Shown: piece by piece, positions 44,636 to 53,130 of the stretch
Layout of the letters: every line of letters starts with the position of its first letter
How positions within the stretch are numbered: position 1 is the first letter of the stretch
Assembly: GCF_009901525.1 (NCBI RefSeq)
Contig: NZ_CP019288.1
Location: 3,191,501-3,255,500, forward strand
Length of the DNA: 64,000 nt
Origin: Kordia antarctica
Lineage (GTDB): Bacteria > Bacteroidota > Bacteroidia > Flavobacteriales > Flavobacteriaceae
Direction: 5' to 3'
Position numbers and translations under genes: made by a program
Notes under the pieces: model-generated
Told to the model about the DNA's origin: nothing
The model's input: the letters and a program-made list of their open reading frames with translations, nothing else
The model's database searches: none

Positions 44636-44818
44636 TACCAATTATTATTTAAAAGGAGCCTAAAATAATTTGAATTATAGTGTGTACAGATGAAATAGAA
44701 AATCAAAGCATAGCATCGTTACGGTTTTATTTTATATTGAAATACATGTACTGAGCCTAGTCGAAGTATGGGCGCAATAGAAACAAATTATTAGGTGCAT
44801 TTTAAGTGATAATTGGTA
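44636..44818. mobile_element. 183-bp MITE-like element with TACCAATTAT ends
   Basis: The ends TACCAATTAT / ATAATTGGTA extend as imperfect inverted repeats of about 38 bp. TTA occurs on both sides, and the empty site CCAATTACC is preserved at about 47697-47705. Related short elements lie at 5377-5431 and 28170-28206, both flanked by TAA. Confidence 0.75.
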
Positions 44819-44894
44819 TTACCTATAAAACCTACTTTTACTAGGCATTAAAAATTTTAATAAATTCATAAAAAAAGCGCCGTATTTGAGAGAT

Positions 44895-45168
44895 ATGACA
44901 TCAGAAGATCCATGTCATCATAACCCTTTATTAGAAGAGCATAGAAAAATTCATGAACAATATATCAGAATACAACCTTGAATTGTATAAGTATGCAACA
45001 ACGCTTGAAAAACACAAGATTATAAGTTCGACTCAAATACATTTGAATCTTGAAAGAAATTCAACAATCACTGTTTTTTTAAGTGAAAGTGCTTACGAGA
45101 AAGTAAAACATTTTAAATATGCTGATCTGTATAGAGAAAACAAAAAACTCCCAAGCTTTTACACTTGA
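44895..45168 (+). pseudogene. Decayed copy of the 41482 lipoprotein gene
   Basis: The first part reads MTSEDPCHHNPLLEEHRKIH, matching MTSEYKRHYNFLSEEQRNVH of the intact protein, and stops at about 44982. In another frame the ORF 44953-45168 continues with 'YATTLEK', then 'NSTITVFLSESAYEKVKHFK', matching 'DSVITVYVSESAYEKVKHFK'. The signal peptide, a large middle part and the C-terminal ~35 residues are deleted; the end runs straight into the terminator. It holds the same place relative to the second metalloprotease as the intact gene does to the first. Confidence 0.75.
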
Positions 45169-45174
45169 GAGTTT
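45144..45174. terminator. Terminator of metalloprotease copy 2 (degenerate duplicate)
   Basis: AAAACTCCCAAG / CTTGAGAGTTT forms a stem with one mismatch. It is clearly the duplicate of the hairpin 42390-42421. Confidence 0.7.
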
Positions 45175-45205
45175 ACATTTTATATAAATTGTATTAGAAA
45201 ATTGC

Positions 45206-47515
45206 TTATTGCTTCACAAACTTCTGAACAATTTTCTCTTCTTCGTCGCTTACTTCTAATAAATAAACTCCAGATTTTAATTCGCTCACATTCAATCTTC
45301 CATTTTTCAATGTTCCTGCTTTCACAGTCTGACCTAATAAATTAAGAACTCTATACGATGAATTAACGTTATAACTAGCTAGGTTAATTGTAATGTCTCC
45401 ACGTGTTATTGTTGGTGTCATTAAGAAATCTCCACTAACCGATCCTTGTGGACCTGTACGTAATTGTTGAATTGAGTTTGCTGATTCAGCTGTAGCTCTT
45501 GCTCCATTAATACCAGTAACAGTTACTTGATCAATATAAACTTGATCTGCGTTTGCACTTGCATCACACTGAACTCTAAACTGTGAGTTAGACGCAAAGT
45601 TTACATCTGCACTATTTAATGTTATTGTTGCAGAATAGAAATTTCCATTGCTAAAGCTACTTCCACTTGCATATGTTGCAACTGTACTCCAAGATGATCC
45701 GTTGTAATATCTAATCCAGAAATCTTCTCCATTTTCCATAGAGTTTGGATAGAAATATAATTTGAATTCTACTTGGTCGTATCCACGTAAGTCAAATGTT
45801 TCAGAGGTCATTGCTGAACGCGTTCCTGAGTTATCTCTTAATCGCATAGAATAGCTTCCTTCATACGAACGACTTCCGTTGTAACGGTAACAGTCACCTC
45901 CACCATCAGTCCATCCGTCTAATCCGCTTTCAAAATATCCTTCATGTAATGTAGTTGTTCCACCTGTAGCACAAGGCGCACATGATGATCCACCACAATC
46001 AATTCCTGTTTCATCTCCATTTTGAATTCCATCATCACACGTTGGTGTTGGCGGTGGTGTACTTCCTAAACAGAAATCAGTTGCTTCAGAAGAAGTAAAG
46101 CTTCCTCCTGATTTTATTTGTCCATCAGGACCTGTTAATGTATACGATCCGCTTCCATATGTACAGCAAATTCCGTCTCCGTACGCATCGTTAATTGTAA
46201 ATGTGTAACAGTCATTTGGTAAACAAAGTGTTTCTGTAACCGTAGAACCGTCTGCATTTGCAGCAGAATAGCTTGTAGAAGCTACCGTAGTTCCTCCGTC
46301 AGTAACAATAGACCAAGAAGTTTCTTCTGGGTATTGATCAAATGTAATTGTTAACGTTACTTCATTATCTGAACAAGCTGTTTGACATGGCGCACATGAT
46401 GATCCACCACAGTCAATTCCTGTTTCATCTCCATTTTGGATTCCATCATCACAAGTTGGGTCTATTGTACATGGCGCACATGACGATCCACCACAATCTA
46501 CTCCTGTTTCATCTCCATTTTGAACTCCATCCGTACATGTTGGTGTTGGAGCAGAACCACATTTGTCAGATAATGCTAAGCTTCTTCTTGATCCGCCTGC
46601 ATCTAATATAGCACGCATACGCGCTTTTTGTCCAGCAGTATATAAATTCATACATGCATCATCTGAGTAATCCATATAATTTTGTACCATGTCAGTACTT
46701 GCACAAGAAACATGTGTACTATCACATCCGTAGTTTGCTCCATCAGAAGCTGGTGTATCAGATACGAAATCGTCAACTCCACATCCGCCATCGCCCCAAA
46801 TGTGACGTAAATTTAAATAGTGACCTACTTCGTGTGTTGTAGTTCTTCCTAAATCGAAAGGAGCTGATAAGTAAAAACCTGTTCCTTTTGCACTACTTCC
46901 AAAATATTGAGGTCCCATTACAACTCCATCAGTAGCAGCACTACCTCCTGGAAATTGTGCATATCCTAAGATTCCTCCTCCAATATTACAAACCCACATA
47001 TTCAGATATTCACTTGCATTCCAAGGATCTACTCCACCTTGAGAAGATTTTTTCATTGCATCATTTGTTCCCCATGCAGTCGTTGATGAAGATTTTCTTG
47101 TAATACCTGTTGTTGCATTTCCATTAGGGTCAACAGTAGCTAAACAGAATTGAATCTCTGTATCAGCAGCTTGCGACCATCTAGTATCTGCATCAGTATT
47201 TGTTCTTCTAAAGTCTTCATTCATCACATCTAATTGCGACTGAATTTGTGCTTGACTTATATTTTCATTAGCGTTATTATAAATAACATGCACTACAACA
47301 GGAATAGTAATTATATTTCCTGTGATACTTTCTTGTGATCCCATTTCTTGGATTCGCTGCCGTGTAAATTCTTCAATTTGCTGCATACGTGCCTCCAACT
47401 GAGGATCTAATTGTTTTCTGTATTCTAAGTTATCCATAGTAGAACAATCACGCTGTTGCGCAACCATTGCTCCCATGCAAAGAAAAGCTAATATTAGTAG
47501 GGTAAAATTTTTCAT
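45206..47515 (-). CDS. T9SS-exported M43 (pappalysin-like) metalloprotease, copy 2
   Basis: The protein has 769 residues. Its N-terminal ~320 residues are almost identical to the 42459 product, with the zinc site HEVGHYLNLRH (about 228-238). It differs in having three 'C-D-G-QNGDETG-DCGG' to 'CAPC' units and, between the second and third, a module 'TFDQYPEETSWSIV ... DAYGDGICCTYGSGSY' also found in the 1328-residue subtilase. The beta domain and T9SS type A domain match copy 1 ('GVYLLEVSDEEEKIVQKFVKQ'). The extra module appears to be gained by recombination, or lost in copy 1. Confidence 0.93.
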   Translation of the reverse strand: MKNFTLLILAFLCMGAMVAQQRDCSTMDNLEYRKQLDPQLEARMQQIEEFTRQRIQEMGSQESITGNIITIPVVVHVIYNNANENISQAQIQSQLDVMNEDFRRTNTDADTRWSQAADTEIQFCLATVDPNGNATTGITRKSSSTTAWGTNDAMKKSSQGGVDPWNASEYLNMWVCNIGGGILGYAQFPGGSAATDGVVMGPQYFGSSAKGTGFYLSAPFDLGRTTTHEVGHYLNLRHIWGDGGCGVDDFVSDTPASDGANYGCDSTHVSCASTDMVQNYMDYSDDACMNLYTAGQKARMRAILDAGGSRRSLALSDKCGSAPTPTCTDGVQNGDETGVDCGGSSCAPCTIDPTCDDGIQNGDETGIDCGGSSCAPCQTACSDNEVTLTITFDQYPEETSWSIVTDGGTTVASTSYSAANADGSTVTETLCLPNDCYTFTINDAYGDGICCTYGSGSYTLTGPDGQIKSGGSFTSSEATDFCLGSTPPPTPTCDDGIQNGDETGIDCGGSSCAPCATGGTTTLHEGYFESGLDGWTDGGGDCYRYNGSRSYEGSYSMRLRDNSGTRSAMTSETFDLRGYDQVEFKLYFYPNSMENGEDFWIRYYNGSSWSTVATYASGSSFSNGNFYSATITLNSADVNFASNSQFRVQCDASANADQVYIDQVTVTGINGARATAESANSIQQLRTGPQGSVSGDFLMTPTITRGDITINLASYNVNSSYRVLNLLGQTVKAGTLKNGRLNVSELKSGVYLLEVSDEEEKIVQKFVKQ

Positions 47516-47584
47516 AAAAAATTATTTAGGTTATTAGAAATTGAGAATTCGAAACTCTCAATAATTTGTGAAAACGTATCAAAT

Positions 47585-47640
47585 GTGTTAAAATTTTATT
47601 AATTATACGACAAAAGGTCATTTTTTTCGACGAATTGCAC
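47585..47640 (-). promoter_or_regulatory. Upstream element shared by T9SS peptidase genes, copy 3
   Basis: GTGTTAAAATTTTATTAATT...TTTTTTTCGACGAATTGCAC aligns with the element before the subtilase gene (24147-24203) over about 57 bp. 'ACACATTTGAT' next to it on the minus strand may serve as a -7 box. Confidence 0.45.
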
Positions 47641-47753
47641 GAAAATTTTCGAAAATTAGTACATTTAACTCAGAATACAAACTATTGCCTTTCTACCAAT
47701 TACCTATAAAACCTACTTTTACTAGACATTAAAAAAAATTGATAAATCCATAA

Positions 47754-47788
47754 AAAAAGCGTCATATGTGTAAAATATGACGCTTTTT
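47754..47788. terminator. Strong bidirectional hairpin terminator
   Basis: AAAAAGCGTCATAT / ATATGACGCTTTTT is a 14-bp perfect stem with a 7-nt loop. It ends the CoA-transferase operon (minus strand). Confidence 0.9.
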
Positions 47789-47809
47789 AGGTTCTGTGTA
47801 TTTTAAATG

Positions 47810-48466
47810 TTATGCAAGTTGCATCTCTGGAATTTCTCCTTCAACAAGTAAGTTTCCTTCCGTTGCTTTTTTGATTTCTTCTACCGAAACGCCTGGCGCT
47901 CTTTCTAATAATTTGAATCCTTTAGCAGTAATTTCTAAAACCGCTAAGTTGGTTACAATCTTTTTTACACAGCCAACACCTGTTAGTGGCAAAGAACATT
48001 TTTTTAGTAATTTAGATTCTCCACGTTTGTTGGTATGCATCATAGCCACAATTATATTTTCTGCGGAAGCAACTAAATCCATTGCGCCACCCATTCCTTT
48101 GACCATTTTCCCTGGAATTTTCCAGTTGGCAATATCTCCGTTTTCTGAAACTTCCATCGCTCCTAATATGGTAAGATCGACATGTTTTCCTCTAATCATT
48201 GCAAAACTCATTGCAGAATCGAAGAAACTCGCGCCTGGCAATGTTGTAATAGTTTGTTTCCCTGCATTGATAATATCAGCATCTTCTTCACCTTCAAACG
48301 GAAAAGGTCCCATACCGAGTACTCCATTTTCACTTTGAAATTCAACTTCAATATCGTCTCTAACAAAGTTAGCAACTAGCGTTGGGATTCCGATTCCTAA
48401 ATTTACGTAGTAACCTTCTTTTACTTCTCTTGCGATTCTTTTCGCGATTCCATTTTTATCCAACAT
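47810..48466 (-). CDS. scoB: 3-oxoacid CoA-transferase subunit B
   Basis: The enzyme moves CoA between acetoacetate (or another 3-oxoacid) and succinate in ketone-body or butyrate-type metabolism. The 218-residue subunit has the catalytic Glu in 'SENGVLGMGPFP' (about 50), the N-terminal 'AREVKEGYYVNLGIGIPTLV', and 'KGMGGAMDLVA' near the middle, all typical of the beta subunit. Its partner subunit gene lies upstream on the same strand but is separated by about 1 kb of tandem repeats, which is unusual for a pair normally adjacent. Confidence 0.93.
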   Translation of the reverse strand: MLDKNGIAKRIAREVKEGYYVNLGIGIPTLVANFVRDDIEVEFQSENGVLGMGPFPFEGEEDADIINAGKQTITTLPGASFFDSAMSFAMIRGKHVDLTILGAMEVSENGDIANWKIPGKMVKGMGGAMDLVASAENIIVAMMHTNKRGESKLLKKCSLPLTGVGCVKKIVTNLAVLEITAKGFKLLERAPGVSVEEIKKATEGNLLVEGEIPEMQLA

Positions 48467-48504
48467 GTTTTTTATGATTTCTGTTTGATGATATTTCTGT
48501 TTTT

Positions 48505-49016
48505 AATTTGAAAATGTGGTAATTTGAAAATTTGATGATGCTTTTCTATTTAATAACCTTTTTTCTAAATCTACTACCTTTTGAGTCTTTATTTACCTTT
48601 TATAATTTGAAAATGTGGCGATTTGAAAATTTGATGATGCTTTTCTATTTAATAACCTTTTTTCTAAACTTACTACCTTTTGAATCTTTATTTATCTTTT
48701 ATAATTTGAAAATGTGGCGATTTGAAAATTTGATGATGCTTTTCTATTTAATAACCTTTTTTCTAAATCTACTACCTATTGAATCTTTGAGTACCTTTTT
48801 TTATTTGAAAATGTGGCGATTTGAAAATTTGATGATGCTTTTCTATTTAATAATCTTTTTTTTAAATCTATTTCCTTTTGAATCTTTGACTACCTTTTTT
48901 CAATTTGAAAATGTGACGATTTGAAAATTTGGTGATGCTTTTCTATTTAATAACCTTTTTTTTAAATCTATTTCCTTTTGAATCTTTAACTACCTTTTTT
49001 GATTTGAAAATGGTTC
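48505..49016. repeat. Tandem array of five ~99-bp repeats
   Basis: The word TTGATGATGCTTTTCTATTT recurs at 48532, 48631, 48730, 48829 and (TTGGTGATG) 48929, so the period is 99, 99, 99 and 100 bp. Units are 85-95% alike. Because 99 is a multiple of three, the plus strand stays open as a 33-residue peptide repeat, but the hydrophobic, Phe/Leu-only composition does not look like a real protein. Confidence 0.9.
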
Positions 49017-49020
49017 TTTT

Positions 49021-49490
49021 AGAATAAAATGACAATCTGTAATCACAATGGTTCTTTCTAAGTATCATTTTCAAATTGACACATTTTCAAATTTTCAAAT
49101 TAAATCATCATCAAATTAACTTCTAGAATAAAATACCAATCTGTAATCACAATGGTTCTTATAAGTATCATTTTCAAATTGACACATTTTCAAATTTTCA
49201 AATTAAATCATCATCAAATTAACTTCTAGAATAAAATGACAATCTGTAATCACAATGGTTCTTTCTAAGTATCATTTTCAAATTGACACATTTTCAAATT
49301 TTCAAATTAAATCATCATCAAATTAACTTCTAGAATAAAATGACAATCTCTAATCATAATGGTTCTTTCTAAGTATCATTTTCAAATTGACACATTTTCA
49401 AATCATCAAATTAAATAACAAAAAGAAAGTCAACATTTCAAAAGGTTCTATAAAAACCAATCTTCAAATTTTCAAATTGACACATTTTCA
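49021..49490. repeat. Tandem array of four ~104-bp repeats
   Basis: AGAATAAAAT-ACAATCT starts units at 49021, 49125, 49228 and 49332 (periods 104, 103, 104). Each has ATCACAATGGTTCTT, then TCATTTTCAAATTGACACATTTTC and an ATCATCATCAAATT end (segments written apart). The words AATTTGAAAATGTG and AATTTGATGATG of the first array occur here as their complements, so the arrays face each other. Confidence 0.9.
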
Positions 49491-49492
49491 AA

Positions 49493-50194
49493 TTAACTTT
49501 TAGTTCGAACCGTCCGTTGTTCAATCCTTTTTTCATAGTTCTCTCCTTGAAAAATCCGTTGTACAAAAATCCCTGGAATATGTACCTGATTTGGATCTAA
49601 TTCGCCCACAGGCACTAATTCTTCTACCTCAGCAACCGTAATTTTTGCCGCGCCACACATACATGGATTAAAGTTTCGGGCAGTTCCTTTAAAGATTAGG
49701 TTTCCTGCTTCGTCACCTTTCCAAGCTTTTACAAATGCAAAATCTGCTTCGTACGCTTTTTCCAAGATGTACATTTTTCCGTTAAATTCTCTTGATTCTT
49801 TTCCTTCAGCGACTTCTGTTCCGTAGCCTGCTGGCGTGTAGAATGCTGGAAATCCTGCTTGTGCTGCTCGACATTTTTCTGCCAACGTTCCTTGTGGAGT
49901 GAGTTCTACATCAAGTTCTCCAGAAAGCATTTGACGCTCAAATTCATCATTTTCTCCCACATAAGAAGAAATCATTTTTTTGATTTGACGCTGTTGTAAT
50001 AGAAAGCCTAAACCAAAATCGTCCACACCTGCATTATTTGAAATACACGTAAGATTCTTTACGCCAAGTTTTACCAATTCGGCAATTGCATTTTCGGGAA
50101 TTCCGCACAAACCAAAACCACCAAGCATCAATGTCATATTATCTTTTACGCCTGCTACTGCTTGTTGTACTGTATCTATCTTTTTGTTAATCAT
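49493..50194 (-). CDS. scoA: 3-oxoacid CoA-transferase subunit A
   Basis: The protein has 233 residues from ATG 50194; one upstream TTG is the alternative. Alpha-subunit blocks are present: '[19 protein letters not shown]', '[19 protein letters not shown]', '[22 protein letters not shown]' and '[23 protein letters not shown]'. With subunit B it makes the succinyl-CoA:3-oxoacid CoA-transferase. It is transcribed first; a transcript to subunit B must cross the repeat arrays. Confidence 0.93.
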   Translation of the reverse strand: MINKKIDTVQQAVAGVKDNMTLMLGGFGLCGIPENAIAELVKLGVKNLTCISNNAGVDDFGLGFLLQQRQIKKMISSYVGENDEFERQMLSGELDVELTPQGTLAEKCRAAQAGFPAFYTPAGYGTEVAEGKESREFNGKMYILEKAYEADFAFVKAWKGDEAGNLIFKGTARNFNPCMCGAAKITVAEVEELVPVGELDPNQVHIPGIFVQRIFQGENYEKRIEQRTVRTKS

Positions 50195-50268
50195 CAATCA
50201 ATATTTTGATTGAAAATTACGAAATTTTCAAAAGATGTCTCTTATTTTTTAGAATAATTTGAGGATTA

Positions 50269-52620
50269 TTAAAAGTCTATTCCATCTAACTTATCATTGC
50301 CGTTAGGATTTTTGGTGCCATCATCAGCTTTTGTAGTCGTTTTAGAACAATCTACATTAATAGTCAATTCGTCTGGCTCAGGAAATTTATCTTTTGAAAC
50401 TGTTAGTGATTCATCTGCATAACATTTTTTCATGAATAATCCCCAAATCGGCAATGCCATTGATGCTCCTTGCCCGTATTTAGTTCTTTCAAAACGTATT
50501 TGACGATCTTCTCCACCAACCCAAGCTCCAGAAATTAGGTTTGGTACCATTCCAATAAACCAACCATCACTGTTATTTTGAGTAGTTCCTGTTTTTCCTG
50601 CAATTGGATTTTTGAATTCGTACGGATATCCTGTGATGATTTCGTCGTACATAGGATTCCACTTATTTGCTCCTTTACTGCGCAATCTTGCTCCTGAACC
50701 ACTTTGTGTTACACCTTCCATAAGGTTTACAACGGTGTACGCTACTTCTTCGCTTAATACATCTTTAGTTTCTGGCACAAATTCGTATAAAACAGTTCCG
50801 TTTTTATCTTCTATTCTACTTACTATAACAGGTTTTACGTATACACCTTTATTTACAAAAGTTCCGTATGCACCAAGCATTTCATATAAGGTAATATCTG
50901 GTGTTCCTAATGCAATTGATGGCACTTCTGGTATTTCAGATTCTACACCTAGTCGTTGTGCTAATGACCGAACGTTTGCAGGTCCAACTCTATCCATCAA
51001 ACGTGCAGTTACCGTGTTTACAGAGTTTGCTAATGCGCTTTTAAGAGTTCTCATACCTTCGTAATCGCCGTTAGAATTTTTAGGACACCAAGGTTCTAGC
51101 AACCCATATTTACCTGTTTCAATACAGAAAGGTCCATTTGGCATAGAATCGCAAGGTGATAAGTGTAATTGGTCTATCGCGGTAGCATATACAAATGGCT
51201 TGAATGTAGAACCTATTTGACGCTTTCCTTGTTTTACCATATCGTATTTAAAGTTTCGGTAATTTATACCGCCAACCCAAGCTTTTACTTGTCCTGTTTG
51301 TGGTTCTAATGACATAAAACTAGCACGCAAAAAGAATTTTGAGTAGAGGATAGAATCACGTGGCGTCATGATGGTATCAATACGATTGTTTTTCTCCGTC
51401 CACGAAAATAATGTCATTGGTGTTTTTTTATCAAATGAAGCAAGGATATCCTTTTCAGATTTTCCTTCTTTTTTCATGATTTTCCAACGCTCTGAATTTT
51501 CTATAGCTCTATTTAATACATTGTCAATAGATTTTTGCTCAACATCTTTGGCAAATGGCGCATTTTTGTTTCTATCTTTTGTGTTTTGATGATAAAATTC
51601 TGCTTGTAATTTTGTCATGTGTTCTTCCACAGATTCTTCAGCATATTGTTGCATGCGCGAATCAATAGTGGTATATATTTTTAATCCATCAAGGTAGATA
51701 TTGTATTTTCCGCCACCTGCTTTTGGGTTTTCGCTAATCCATGTTTTTAAGAAACCTTTTAAGTGTTCTCTAAAATATGTTGCTAACCCTTCATTATGCG
51801 ATTCTGGATTGTAATCTAATGCTAGTGGCAATTTCTGTAAAGAGTCTTTCGTTTTTTCTGTGATATAGTCGTATTTGTACATTTGCGCTAATACAACATC
51901 TCTTCTGTTTTTTACACCTTCAGGATTTCTTCTAGGATTGTAGAGTGAGGAATTTTTGAACATTCCGACCAACATAGCAGATTCTTGAATTTGTAAATCT
52001 TTTGGTTCTTTTCCAAAATATATTCTCGCCGCAGAGCGAATTCCATCTGCATTATTACCGTAGTCATAGATGTTTAAATACATGGCAATAATTTCTTCTT
52101 TGGTATATTGACGCTCTAAACGTGTTGCAATAACCCATTCTTTGATTTTTTGAATGAGTCGTTCTGGAAGATTTTTAGAACCTTCTCCCACAAATAATTG
52201 ACGCGCCAACTGTTGAGAAATTGTACTTGCGCCACCTTTACTTCCTAAAAAAGCAAATGCTCTTATGGTTCCGCGGACATCAATGCCTGAATGATTGTGA
52301 AAACGTGCATCTTCCGTAGCAATTAATGCCTCTACTAATTCTTTTGGCAACTCTTTATAACCAACAGGTGTTCTATTGTCATTCAAATAGTATTTTGCCA
52401 ATATTTTTCCGTCAGAGGATAATATTTGACTTGCTAAGTTTGTTTGCGGATTTTCTAAGATTTCAAAAGAAGGCATTTCTCCTAAAGCTCCCCAAGAAGC
52501 TAATAAAAATAATAGGAATATGCTTGTAATTCCACCTGCGAATACGATCCAAAACCACTTGATGATTTTTTTAGCATACGAAGGATTTTCTTGTTCTTTT
52601 TTGACTTGCTTTTTTGCCAT
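50269..52620 (-). CDS. Bifunctional penicillin-binding protein 1A
   Basis: The protein has 783 residues: cytoplasmic basic tail, membrane anchor about 20-43, glycosyltransferase GT51 domain about 70-250 ('IATEDARFHNHSGIDVRGT', 'GGASTISQQLARQLF'), then transpeptidase domain with SxxK in 'GSTFKPFVYATAI', SxN in 'SVNTVTARL' and KTG in 'GKTGTTQNNSDGWF'. It polymerises and cross-links peptidoglycan at the periplasmic face. It directly follows gldH (18 bp), an order common in Flavobacteria. Confidence 0.96.
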   Translation of the reverse strand: MAKKQVKKEQENPSYAKKIIKWFWIVFAGGITSIFLLFLLASWGALGEMPSFEILENPQTNLASQILSSDGKILAKYYLNDNRTPVGYKELPKELVEALIATEDARFHNHSGIDVRGTIRAFAFLGSKGGASTISQQLARQLFVGEGSKNLPERLIQKIKEWVIATRLERQYTKEEIIAMYLNIYDYGNNADGIRSAARIYFGKEPKDLQIQESAMLVGMFKNSSLYNPRRNPEGVKNRRDVVLAQMYKYDYITEKTKDSLQKLPLALDYNPESHNEGLATYFREHLKGFLKTWISENPKAGGGKYNIYLDGLKIYTTIDSRMQQYAEESVEEHMTKLQAEFYHQNTKDRNKNAPFAKDVEQKSIDNVLNRAIENSERWKIMKKEGKSEKDILASFDKKTPMTLFSWTEKNNRIDTIMTPRDSILYSKFFLRASFMSLEPQTGQVKAWVGGINYRNFKYDMVKQGKRQIGSTFKPFVYATAIDQLHLSPCDSMPNGPFCIETGKYGLLEPWCPKNSNGDYEGMRTLKSALANSVNTVTARLMDRVGPANVRSLAQRLGVESEIPEVPSIALGTPDITLYEMLGAYGTFVNKGVYVKPVIVSRIEDKNGTVLYEFVPETKDVLSEEVAYTVVNLMEGVTQSGSGARLRSKGANKWNPMYDEIITGYPYEFKNPIAGKTGTTQNNSDGWFIGMVPNLISGAWVGGEDRQIRFERTKYGQGASMALPIWGLFMKKCYADESLTVSKDKFPEPDELTINVDCSKTTTKADDGTKNPNGNDKLDGIDF

Positions 52621-52638
52621 TTCAATACGTTGTTTGCA

Positions 52639-53130
52639 CTATTTTTTTTCTATTCTAAAGCCGACCTCTGAGATTCCCTTTAAGCTTTGGACTCCATTGG
52701 GTTCATTAATTTTCCGCATCGCTTGTTGGATCTCAACTTCGTACATTCCTTTGTACGGGAAACGCACATTTGGTTTGTACCAAAGTTTACTTTCTTTGGT
52801 TGTTGTAAATCCTGTACCAAGCCATTCTCCTTTTGGTGTTGCCATTTCATACTCTAACGTATCTGTAACAACATTTCCATTTGGAAAGTTCATGTTTACA
52901 ATGAGAAACAAATTCTGAAATTCATATTCATTTGTATTTCTCACGTTCACAAACAAATTGTAGCTGTTTGTGCTGTCTGGCTGTTGAAATTTAAAAGTTA
53001 AAGAGGTGTCTTTGTCCCAAGATTTTCCAACGGTTTCATATTGGTCAAAAACACGATTACCGTCACAAGAAATAAATAGTGTTACACAAAGAATACAGCT
53101 AAAAAATGCGATTTTACTTTGGGTTTGCAT
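52639..53130 (-). CDS. gldH: Gliding motility lipoprotein GldH
   Basis: The start is ATG 53130 (163 residues), since it gives a lipoprotein signal (lipobox 'FISC', Cys about 21); upstream in-frame codons lie in another frame of ricT. Family blocks are visible: 'RVFDQYETVGKSWDKD', 'YNLFVNVRNTNEYEFQNLFL', 'DTLEYEMATPKGEWLGTGF' and 'GMYEVEIQQAMR'. GldH is required for gliding/T9SS-linked motility in Flavobacteria. It overlaps the end of ricT by 17 nt. Confidence 0.93.
   Translation of the reverse strand: MQTQSKIAFFSCILCVTLFISCDGNRVFDQYETVGKSWDKDTSLTFKFQQPDSTNSYNLFVNVRNTNEYEFQNLFLIVNMNFPNGNVVTDTLEYEMATPKGEWLGTGFTTTKESKLWYKPNVRFPYKGMYEVEIQQAMRKINEPNGVQSLKGISEVGFRIEKK

Noticed and set aside
48532-48924. 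130-codon open frame made of repeated Phe/Leu-rich peptide units
   Set aside because: It is open only because the repeat period (99 bp) is a multiple of three. It is on the strand opposite to scoAB, has no start signal and has an implausible composition.
50612-51064. 150-codon plus-strand frame opposite PBP1A
   Set aside because: It is an antisense shadow of a strongly conserved gene; composition follows the reverse frame.
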